Below, one piece after another: positions 1 through 6,886 of a stretch of 64,000 bases of DNA (the first letter of the stretch is position 1; each line of letters opens with the position of its first letter). The DNA is taken from assembly GCF_019145195.1 (NCBI RefSeq), contig NZ_JAHSTW010000003.1, positions 1 through 64,000 on the forward strand. Direction: 5' to 3'. Origin of the DNA: Pseudomonas siliginis (GTDB lineage: Bacteria > Pseudomonadota > Gammaproteobacteria > Pseudomonadales > Pseudomonadaceae). Made by a program: the position numbers and the translations under genes. Below the pieces are notes generated by a model, which worked only from the letters and a program-made list of their open reading frames with translations, searched no databases and had not been told where the DNA came from.

Positions 1-27
1 AACCGACATGTACGCTGGTGTTGCCAT
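1..27 (-). CDS. hcp: Type VI secretion tube protein Hcp, first nine codons only
   Basis: Only the start of this leftward gene lies in the window. From the ATG at 25-27 it reads Met-Ala-Thr-Pro-Ala-Tyr-Met-Ser-Val, which I recognise as the usual N-terminus of Pseudomonas Hcp, the ring protein that stacks into the type VI secretion tube and is itself secreted. A strong ribosome-binding site (AAGGAG on the minus strand, 34-41) sits about seven bases upstream. The call rests on nine residues plus the ribosome-binding site, so another protein with the same N-terminus cannot be excluded. The long, structured upstream region (28-526) and the absence of tss genes on this side suggest an orphan hcp, perhaps with a vgrG/effector group further left. 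Confidence 0.6.
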
Positions 28-96
28 GGGGTGCTCTCCTTGCGGATAAAGTTAGGGTGCCTGGAGGCGAAATCGCCCGGTGGGTGGCTGAGAGTT

Positions 97-112
97 ATCA
101 AGGAGCGTGCCA
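97..112 (-). promoter_or_regulatory. Sigma54-like -24/-12 promoter upstream of hcp
   Basis: On the minus strand the 16 bases read TGGCACG-CTCC-TTGAT. The sigma54 consensus is TGGCACG-N4-TTGC(A/T), so every conserved base matches except the C of the -12 GC, which is A here. The -24 GG to -12 G spacing is correct. Initiation about 12 bases further would leave a leader of roughly 60 bases before the hcp ATG. RpoN dependence is known for several type VI hcp promoters; here it is inference. Confidence 0.45.
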
Positions 113-198
113 GGTTTTGCGCGGTGCCCGGATGGCGGGGGCGCCACGCTGGTTGGTCATCATTTGCGGCGTTTTTCACCGGGATGACCCTGAGAAAG

Positions 199-321
199 TG
201 CGCAAGAAGTTGCGCAGTACTGCGCAACTTCTTGCGCACTTGGCTGCAGGCCTTGCGCCGCTTGAGCTGCAGAGGATTTAGGCCCTGAAATATTACGGGT
301 AACTGCGCAATTTCTTGCGCA
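199..321. promoter_or_regulatory. Three 18-bp dyads TGCGCAA-N4-TTGCGCA upstream of hcp
   Basis: The dyad TGCGCAA-N4-TTGCGCA occurs at 199-216 (spacer GAAG), 221-238 (spacer CTTC) and 304-321 (spacer TTTC). The first two are joined by GTAC, so that 196-241 forms one perfect 46-bp palindrome. The copies lie about 85 to 210 bases upstream of the sigma54-like element, a typical position for an enhancer-binding protein. A pure transcription terminator seems less likely because no T-run follows and the motif is repeated at a distance. The cognate regulator is not in the window. Confidence 0.5.
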
Positions 322-350
322 GTAGGGGATTTGCCGGGACCGCGGTGTTG

Positions 351-447
351 CCTTCGCGAGCAGGCTCGCTCCCACAGGGGATTTGTGGTTTTGTCCTGAA
401 CTGCGGTCCATCCGCAAAACCTGTGGGAGCGAGCCCGCTCGCGAAGG
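351..447. repeat. REP pair (REPIN)
   Basis: Inverted pair of the main REP family of this window: the reverse copy CTTCGCGAGCAGGCTCGCTC is at about 352-376 and a forward copy, with GAGCCCGCTCGC in place of GAGCCTGCTCGC, at 422-447. It lies in the 28-526 gap between hcp and hglS. Apart from this pair, the dyads and the sigma54-like site, nothing else is recognisable in that gap. Confidence 0.85.
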
Positions 448-526
448 CGTCTTTCCATTCACATCATCGGTGACTGTTACACCGCTATCGCGTTCAGGCT
501 CACTCCTACAGTAGAACGGCGCAAAT

Positions 527-1915
527 TCAGGTCAGTTTGATCCGCAGCACTTCGGCACATTCCTCAATCGACCGCCGTTGCGTCTCGGCATACAACCCCA
601 ACTCATCGATGGCCGAACGCCCCAGCGCCTGTTCGAAAGCATGTCGATTGGAATGTTCGGCGTAATGCGCCTGTGCGGCATCCCCCAGGTTCGACTGAAA
701 AATCCCCGCTGCGCTCACCGGCAGGAAATCTTCGTACACCAGCGGCTCCGCTTTCACGTAGCCATCGCGCAGCAAGTCCTCCAGGGACGATTCGCCAAGT
801 CCGTACGCCGCGATGCCCTTTTCCGTAGCGAAATAACGAAAGTACGCCAGCCCCTGTTCGCGCATGCCCTCGATGCTGTCAGGAAATTCCGCAAAGTGCT
901 GAGTCATCAGCGCGTCGTAGCGTGCGGCATTGGCTTCGTTAGGGAAGTCGCCCAATTCATCGCGAGCGGCATTCAACAAGCGGTCATACAACGCGCGACC
1001 CTTGGGCGTGAGGGCTGCGCCGCGTTGTTCAATTTCGCCGAAACGCGCGCTGTGGCTGCCACGGGTTTCGGGCTGATCGGTGAAGGCGATCGGCTCGTCC
1101 AGCGCCTTGAAACTGGTCTGGCGCAGCAGGATCGGGCAGTTGCGGCGCGGTGGGCCTTCGATCACCGCTTTTGGTGTAATGCCATGGGCGGGCATCTGTT
1201 GCTGAACGGTGTCGATGTCCAGGGTGCGTGGGGTCAGGTGGTTGATGTGCGGGCCTTTGAACGCAACGACATCGGCGACCAAACGGTGCTGAGCGCTAAG
1301 TTTCTGGTATTGCGCGGCACTGACGGTGGCGCTGTGGTGCCAGCGAAAAGTCTCCAGTGCCTGTCGGACGAATTCTGCGGCTTCGGCGTCATTCAGTCCG
1401 CCCGCCGTTTCCGCCTGTTCAATCAGGCGCAACGCGGAGTCAGTAAAAATCGAACGACGGGCCAGCACCGACTCGGCAAACTCACGCAGTTCACGATCTT
1501 CAATCAGCTCCAGGCGCAGCAACGAGGTGAACACGCGAAACGGGCTGACCTGCAGCGCCTCTTCATGCACCGCGCGAAACGCCGTCGAATGCACCGGCAC
1601 ACCGGCCGGCGTCAGGTCGTAATAACCCACCGGTTGCATGCCCATCACCGCGAACAGGCGGGCGAGGGTGGCCAGTTCGGTCGCGGTGCCTACCCGGATG
1701 GCGCCGTGGCGTTCCATGTCCAGGCGTTCGATTTCGCCGGTGCGCTTGAGTTGACCGGCAATGTCAGGCTGACGTGCCAGCACTTCGCGATTGGTATTCT
1801 CCACCAGTTCCATCAGCGCGCCGTACAGCGGCACCTCTTCGCGGTACATGTCGGACATCGCTCGGGAGAAGCGTTGGCGGATCAGGTCGGGGCTGACGAA
1901 CGGCTGCACGGTCAT
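527..1915 (-). CDS. hglS: 2-oxoadipate dioxygenase/decarboxylase (D-2-hydroxyglutarate synthase)
   Basis: Cytoplasmic Fe(II) enzyme of the YdcJ/DUF1338 family. It converts 2-oxoadipate, from D-lysine/2-aminoadipate breakdown, into D-2-hydroxyglutarate using O2. With the ATG at 1913-1915 the protein has 462 residues, and the metal ligands known for Pseudomonas HglS fall at exactly the published numbers: H70, H226 (in INHLTPRTLD) and E294 (FGEIE), with the substrate-binding R74 in HGAIRVG. This supports the start over the longer frame beginning at 1984; AGGAA lies upstream of the ATG. It follows glcF with an 88-base gap in the same direction. In P. putida the gene sits among other lysine genes instead. 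Confidence 0.93.
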   Translation of the reverse strand: MTVQPFVSPDLIRQRFSRAMSDMYREEVPLYGALMELVENTNREVLARQPDIAGQLKRTGEIERLDMERHGAIRVGTATELATLARLFAVMGMQPVGYYDLTPAGVPVHSTAFRAVHEEALQVSPFRVFTSLLRLELIEDRELREFAESVLARRSIFTDSALRLIEQAETAGGLNDAEAAEFVRQALETFRWHHSATVSAAQYQKLSAQHRLVADVVAFKGPHINHLTPRTLDIDTVQQQMPAHGITPKAVIEGPPRRNCPILLRQTSFKALDEPIAFTDQPETRGSHSARFGEIEQRGAALTPKGRALYDRLLNAARDELGDFPNEANAARYDALMTQHFAEFPDSIEGMREQGLAYFRYFATEKGIAAYGLGESSLEDLLRDGYVKAEPLVYEDFLPVSAAGIFQSNLGDAAQAHYAEHSNRHAFEQALGRSAIDELGLYAETQRRSIEECAEVLRIKLT

Positions 1916-2003
1916 GAAAAAAATTCCTGCCACGGTCACGAAATGGATGTCGGAAAAGATCGCAGCCTTCGCCCACGCGGGCAAACGAAGAATCCTACGA
2001 ACT

Positions 2004-3224
2004 TCATTCTGCCAACGACTGATCCACCAGCTCGATCCAGTGTCTGACCGGCGTGCGCCCGGCGCTCGCCAGATGGCTCTGACAGCCCACGTTGGAAGTG
2101 ACGATCAACTCGGGCCGACCGCTTTCCAGGGCGTTGAGTCGATGGTCACGCAGTTGCCGCGCCAGCACCGGTTGGGTCAGCGAGTAAGTGCCCGCCGAGC
2201 CGCAGCACAAATGGCCATCCGGTACCGGCGTGAGGTTGAAGCCGAGTCGGGTCAGCACGGCTTCCACGGTGCCGCCGAGTTTCAACGCGTGCTGCAACGT
2301 GCACGGGCAATGCACAGCGATGCGTCGTTCGCTGGCGGCGCACACTTGCTCCAGTGGTTCCTCAGCGATGATTTGCACCAGGTCCCGAGTCATTTCGCTG
2401 ATCTGCCGAGCCTTGTCGGCATAGACCGGATCGTCCGCAAGCAAATGCCCGTAATCCTTGATGAACGCGCCACAACCACTGGCCGTCTGCACGATGGCTT
2501 CGGCGCCGTTCTGCAGACGTGGCCACCAGGCGTCGATGTTCTGCCGAGCGCGGTCGAGACCTTTGCCCTGGGCGTCGAGGTGATAGTCGAGCGCGCCGCA
2601 GCAACCGGCCTCGCTCACCGGAATGACGCTGATGCCCAAGCGATCAAGCACTCGCGCCGTCGCGTCATTGGTATTCGGCGACAGACCCGGTTGCACGCAA
2701 CCTTCGAGCAATAACACTCGGCGCGGATGCCGAGGAGCGGGGCGCGACCCCATAACACCCAAGTGCTGCGGCAATTTGCTTTCCAGCAGGCGCGGCAGCA
2801 GTGGTCGAAAGGTCGCGCCCATGCGCAGCAAGCCTTTGAACAAACCGGGATTCGGCGCCAACGCACGCAAGCCTTCGCGCAGCAAGCGCTGAGCGGCCGG
2901 GCGCGGCACCGCGCTGTCGACTACCGCACGGCCGATGTCGAGCAGGTTGTGATAATCGACGCCGGACGGGCAGGTGGTTTCGCAGTTGCGGCACGACAGG
3001 CAACGATCCAGATGCAGTTGCGTCTGCTCGGTGGCCGGTGCGCCTTCCAGCACTTGCTTGATCAGGTAAATGCGCCCGCGCGGGCCATCGAGTTCATCGC
3101 CGAGCAATTGATAGGTCGGGCACGTCGCGTTGCAGAAGCCGCAATGCACGCAGGTGCGCAGGATCTTTTCCGCTTCGCCAGCCCGGGGCAATTTTCGCGA
3201 TTGCTCGCTGAGGGTGGTTTGCAT
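2004..3224 (-). CDS. glcF: Glycolate oxidase iron-sulfur subunit GlcF
   Basis: Membrane-associated [4Fe-4S] subunit that passes electrons from the GlcD/GlcE flavin subunits to the respiratory chain during glycolate oxidation to glyoxylate. The 406-residue product has two ferredoxin motifs, C25-x2-C-x2-C-x3-CP and C75-x2-C-x2-C-x3-CP, followed by two CCG motifs (GCCGALDYH and LCCGSAGTY), the standard GlcF layout; E. coli GlcF has about the same length. Start ATG 3222-3224 is preceded by GGAGGT and lies two bases after the glcE stop, so glcDEF is one transcript. An upstream in-frame extension has no support. Confidence 0.95.
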   Translation of the reverse strand: MQTTLSEQSRKLPRAGEAEKILRTCVHCGFCNATCPTYQLLGDELDGPRGRIYLIKQVLEGAPATEQTQLHLDRCLSCRNCETTCPSGVDYHNLLDIGRAVVDSAVPRPAAQRLLREGLRALAPNPGLFKGLLRMGATFRPLLPRLLESKLPQHLGVMGSRPAPRHPRRVLLLEGCVQPGLSPNTNDATARVLDRLGISVIPVSEAGCCGALDYHLDAQGKGLDRARQNIDAWWPRLQNGAEAIVQTASGCGAFIKDYGHLLADDPVYADKARQISEMTRDLVQIIAEEPLEQVCAASERRIAVHCPCTLQHALKLGGTVEAVLTRLGFNLTPVPDGHLCCGSAGTYSLTQPVLARQLRDHRLNALESGRPELIVTSNVGCQSHLASAGRTPVRHWIELVDQSLAE

Positions 3225-3226
3225 GG

Positions 3227-4276
3227 CTAGACCTCCGCGTACATGCGTCCGGGGTTGAACAGCCCTTGCGGGTCGAGTTGCGCCTTGAGTTGCCGGTGGT
3301 AGCGCAGCAGGGTTGGCGCCAAGGGTTGAAACGGCGAGCCGGTGGCACCGTGGGTAAAGCACGTTGCATGGCCGCCCAAGGAATGGGCGAGTGCGTGAAT
3401 CTCAGAGCTTTCGGATTTCACCCAGCGTTGCGCGCCGGCCCAGTCGATCAGTTGCTCGCCGGGCAGCTCGAGCGGGCCGAGGTTGTTCGGCAATGACAGG
3501 CGCCACAGCGGCAAACCTTCGTCGAAAAAACTCAGGCGCTGTTCGTTTAGGTCGCGCCAGAAAACCGAGTCCAGCGGCTCACCACCCAGGCGTTGATGCG
3601 CCGCCGTTACCGAACCTTCGCCGCCTTCCAGACGCAGATACAGGCTCCGGCCATCGTGGCACGCAGCACTGATCGGCAGCGGTTGCTGGCCCCATTCGGC
3701 AAGTTTGCTCAAGGCCCGAGCGCAGTCGATATCGAGGCGAATGCTCAGGCACTGGCGCGGTTTCGGCAGGACTTTCAGCGACACTTCGGTGAGCACGCCG
3801 AGGCAACCGAAACTGCCGGCCATCAGCCGCGACAGGTCATAACCGGCGACGTTTTTCATCACTTCGCCACCGAAGCGCAGATGCTGACCGAGGCCGGTGA
3901 TCACCCGCGTGCCGAGAACGAAGTCGCGTACCGAGCCGGACCACGGCCGGCGAGGTCCGGACAGTCCCGTGGCGACCATGCCGCCGACCGTGGCGCTGTC
4001 GGCGAAGGACGGCGGTTCGCAGGGCAACATTTGCCCGGCGTCATCCAGCGCCGCAAGCAGCTCGGACAACGGCGTGCCGGCACGTGCGGTGACCACCAAC
4101 TCGGTCGGATCGTACTGAACGATGCCGCGATGAGCACGGGTGTCGAGCACTTCGCCGGCCACCTCGCGACCGAGAAACGCCTTGCTGTTGCCGCCCTGAA
4201 TCTTCAGCGGCGTGGCATTGGTCCGCGCGGCGTTGACCTGATCGAGCAGGGCGTTGGCGGCGTCGAAATCAGCCAT
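3227..4276 (-). CDS. glcE: Glycolate oxidase FAD-binding subunit GlcE
   Basis: Second flavin-binding subunit of glycolate dehydrogenase, 349 residues against about 350 in E. coli. An FAD-binding PCMH domain occupies the N-terminal half; the glycine-rich stretches ATVGGMVATGLSGPRRP and FGGEVMKNVAGYDLSRLM are typical. The C-terminus LDPQGLFNPGRMY is the family signature. The start ATG overlaps the glcD stop as TGATG, which implies translational coupling. Confidence 0.95.
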   Translation of the reverse strand: MADFDAANALLDQVNAARTNATPLKIQGGNSKAFLGREVAGEVLDTRAHRGIVQYDPTELVVTARAGTPLSELLAALDDAGQMLPCEPPSFADSATVGGMVATGLSGPRRPWSGSVRDFVLGTRVITGLGQHLRFGGEVMKNVAGYDLSRLMAGSFGCLGVLTEVSLKVLPKPRQCLSIRLDIDCARALSKLAEWGQQPLPISAACHDGRSLYLRLEGGEGSVTAAHQRLGGEPLDSVFWRDLNEQRLSFFDEGLPLWRLSLPNNLGPLELPGEQLIDWAGAQRWVKSESSEIHALAHSLGGHATCFTHGATGSPFQPLAPTLLRYHRQLKAQLDPQGLFNPGRMYAEV

Positions 4277-5775
4277 CAGAATCGCTCCAGCTCGGGGAAG
4301 GGCAGTTGCCCGGCGTGAATGTGCATCGCGCCGAATTCGGCGCAGCGGTGCAGGGTCGGAATGTTCTTGCCGGGATTGAGCAGGCCCTGCGGATCGAACG
4401 CGGCTTTCACCGCATGAAACAGCAGTAACTCGTCGCTGTTGAACTGCGCGCACATCTGATTGATTTTTTCGCGGCCGACGCCGTGCTCGCCGGTGATGCT
4501 GCCGCCGACTTTCACGCACAATTCGAGGATCTTGCCGCCCAATGCCTCGGCCCGATGCAGCTCCCCTGGCTGGTTGGCGTCGAACAGAATCAGCGGATGC
4601 ATGTTGCCGTCGCCGGCATGGAACACGTTGGCCACGCGCAAGCCATATTCTTCGCCGAGGCTGGCGATACCTTGCAGCACAGCGGGCAATTCGCGGCGCG
4701 GGATGGTGCCGTCCATGCAGTAATAATCCGGCGACAACCGGCCGATCGCCGGAAACGCGTTTTTGCGCCCGGCCCAGAAACGCACGCGCTCGGCCTCGTC
4801 CTGGGCCTGGCGCACTTCAGTGGCGCCGGCCGCTGTCATGACTTCCCGTACGCGCTGGCAATCGTCGTGCACGTCAGCTTCGACACCGTCGAGTTCGCAC
4901 AGCAGAATCGCCTCGGCGTCGACGGGATAGCCGGCGTGGATGAAGTCTTCGGCGGCGCGGATGGCGAGGTTGTCCATCATTTCCAGACCACCCGGAATGA
5001 TCCCGGCAGCGATGATTTCGGCAACCGCACGGCCGGCCTTTTCCACTGAGTCGAAACTGCCGAGCAGGACCTTTGCAACTTGCGGTTTGGGCAGCAGTTT
5101 CACCGTGACTTCGGTGATGATCCCCTGCAGGCCTTCGGAGCCGGTGAACAAGGCGAGCAGGTCGATACCGGCTGAATCGAGCGCCTCGGAGCCCAGCGTC
5201 AGGCGCTCGCCCTCGATGGTCAGTACTTCGATTTTCAACACGTTGTGCACGGTCAGACCGTACTTGAGGCAATGCACGCCGCCAGCGTTTTCCGCGACGT
5301 TGCCGCCGATCGAGCAGGCGATCTGCGACGACGGATCCGGTGCGTAATACAAGCCAAATGGGGCCGCCGCCTGGGAGATAGCAAGATTGCGCACCCCCGG
5401 CTGAACCCGCGCGATACGTGCAGCGGGGTCGATGTGCAGGATGTTGTTGAACCGCGCCATCACCAGCAGCAGGCCCTTTTCCAGTGGCAGGGCGCCGCCG
5501 GACAACCCAGTGCCGGCACCCCGCGCGACCACGGGCACGTTGTTCTGATGGCAGAGTTTCAGCAGGGTTTGCACTTGCTCCAGACGCCGGGGCAGGGCGA
5601 CCAGCATCGGCGTGGTGCGGTAGGCGGAGAGGCCGTCGCATTCGTAGGGTTTGAGTTCATCTTCGCGCCAGAGGATGTCCAGGTCCGGCAGGGCTTGTTG
5701 CAGGGCCTTGAGCAATTCGCCCTTGTTCACCTCCGGCAACGGACCGTCGAGGCGTTCGTCGTAAAGGATGTTCAT
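4276..5775 (-). CDS. glcD: Glycolate oxidase catalytic subunit GlcD
   Basis: FAD-linked 2-hydroxyacid dehydrogenase that oxidises glycolate to glyoxylate, feeding the glyoxylate shunt. It has 499 residues. The FAD-binding motif GAGTGLSGGALP lies near residue 90, and the C-terminal FAD-oxidase domain ends with GEHGVGREK and FDPQGLLNPGK. It heads glcDEF(-hglS). The usual divergent regulator gene glcC is absent upstream; that space holds a palindromic repeat and a hydrolase gene. GlcD is related to D-2-hydroxyglutarate dehydrogenases, which is of interest because hglS lies at the end of the same gene run. Confidence 0.95.
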   Translation of the reverse strand: MNILYDERLDGPLPEVNKGELLKALQQALPDLDILWREDELKPYECDGLSAYRTTPMLVALPRRLEQVQTLLKLCHQNNVPVVARGAGTGLSGGALPLEKGLLLVMARFNNILHIDPAARIARVQPGVRNLAISQAAAPFGLYYAPDPSSQIACSIGGNVAENAGGVHCLKYGLTVHNVLKIEVLTIEGERLTLGSEALDSAGIDLLALFTGSEGLQGIITEVTVKLLPKPQVAKVLLGSFDSVEKAGRAVAEIIAAGIIPGGLEMMDNLAIRAAEDFIHAGYPVDAEAILLCELDGVEADVHDDCQRVREVMTAAGATEVRQAQDEAERVRFWAGRKNAFPAIGRLSPDYYCMDGTIPRRELPAVLQGIASLGEEYGLRVANVFHAGDGNMHPLILFDANQPGELHRAEALGGKILELCVKVGGSITGEHGVGREKINQMCAQFNSDELLLFHAVKAAFDPQGLLNPGKNIPTLHRCAEFGAMHIHAGQLPFPELERF

Positions 5776-5800
5776 GGGAACGCCAACCTTCTGTCTCCGC

Positions 5801-5904
5801 TGATCGTTCCCACGCTCTGCGTGGGAATGTAGCCCGTGACGCTCCGCGTCACTGGACGCAGAGCGTCCCCTGAGACATTCCCACGCAGAGCATGGGAACG
5901 ATCA
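5801..5904. repeat. 104-bp multi-arm palindromic repeat
   Basis: The element begins TGATCGTTCCCACGCTCTGC and ends with its near-complement, with a second internal inverted pair around GACGCTCCGCGTC. A related copy stands at 24644-24749. The folded form would have an outer stem carrying inner hairpins. It fills the gap between glcD and the alpha/beta hydrolase gene. Confidence 0.85.
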
Positions 5905-5938
5905 GTTGCGCAACCTGAGGCATTGCGAATATCCATCT

Positions 5939-6865
5939 TCATCGCTGTCGTTCCAGAAATTCCCCGTACAGCCGCGCGGTATTTCCCGGCTGTTCGACCA
6001 TCGGCATGTGCCCGACGTGATCCCACACATCCACTTCGAGATTGGCGATGCCTTTGCTCCACACCGGCACGCTGCTGACGTCGATCAGGCGATCCTTGCG
6101 CCCCCACAGCAACAGCGCCGGGCATTTGATCTCGGCCAGTTTCGGTTCCATCGGCGGGCTGGCGCGGAAGTCGCGGAAGATTTCTTCGAGCTCGTCACGT
6201 TGTTGCTCATAGCGCTGGGCGACGGCGTCCAGCACCAGCTTCGGTACCCACGGCGGCGACTCCATGGTCATCGCGTAGAAGCGCTGAAATTCTTCGCGGG
6301 AATTGATCAGAAACGGATTGTGCCCGCGCGCCAGATGGCGCTCCATGTCGCTCGGCTCCGGTGCGGTGACGCCGGCCGGGTCGATCAATGCCAGCGAGGC
6401 GATTCGCTCCGGATAGGTCGCTGCCAGCCACGCGGCAATGTAGCCGCCCATGGAGTTGCCGATGACGTGGACTTTCTCCACGCCGCAGACGTCGAGCAGT
6501 TGAATCATGCGTTTGGCCTGAACCGCAATGTCGTAACCGCCGCCAGCCTTGAAGCCGGTTTCGCCGTGGCCGGCCAGATCCGGAATGATCACCCGATACT
6601 GGCGCACGAAGTGCCGGGCGCAGCGCAGCCAGAGGTTTTTGTCGGCGCTGAAGCCGTGCAGCATCAGGATCGCGCTGGACGCCTCGTACGGCCCGCCTTG
6701 CCAGGTCGACACGGTCATCTCGGCGATCGGCACTTCGATCTTGTGCAATTTGTACAACCTGGCCTCGCTGGCCATGGCCAGGTTGTACAGCCAATGGCCA
6801 ACCGCCGGATAACTCAGCCAGCTCCAGGCCACGAAAACCGCGAGTGCGACAAACAGCAAAAGCAT
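5939..6865 (-). CDS. Alpha/beta hydrolase, lipase/esterase-like, membrane-anchored
   Basis: 308-residue hydrolase. Residues 1-15 form a hydrophobic N-terminal segment that could anchor or export it. The oxyanion region is LHGFSADKN, the nucleophile elbow is GNSMGG, and the late Asp and His are in GRKDRLID and DHVGHMP. The fold and triad are clear; the substrate is not. It lies 21 bases after the flavin monooxygenase gene in the same direction. This suggests that it hydrolyses the ester or lactone that a Baeyer-Villiger enzyme would make, an inference from gene order only. Confidence 0.85.
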   Translation of the reverse strand: MLLLFVALAVFVAWSWLSYPAVGHWLYNLAMASEARLYKLHKIEVPIAEMTVSTWQGGPYEASSAILMLHGFSADKNLWLRCARHFVRQYRVIIPDLAGHGETGFKAGGGYDIAVQAKRMIQLLDVCGVEKVHVIGNSMGGYIAAWLAATYPERIASLALIDPAGVTAPEPSDMERHLARGHNPFLINSREEFQRFYAMTMESPPWVPKLVLDAVAQRYEQQRDELEEIFRDFRASPPMEPKLAEIKCPALLLWGRKDRLIDVSSVPVWSKGIANLEVDVWDHVGHMPMVEQPGNTARLYGEFLERQR

Positions 6866-6886
6866 CGACGTCTTCCTTTTACGTGT

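Noticed and set aside
160..462. 100-codon minus-strand frame in the hcp upstream region
   Set aside because: It runs through the REP pair and the palindrome, so the open frame is a by-product of the repeats.
578..2047. Long plus-strand open frame opposite hglS
   Set aside because: Its composition (excess of Arg, His and Gln) is that of an antisense shadow in GC-rich DNA, and hglS on the other strand has all of its known catalytic residues.
5776..5938. A glcC regulator gene upstream of glcD
   Set aside because: The gap contains only the palindromic repeat; the adjacent gene is an alpha/beta hydrolase on the same strand.
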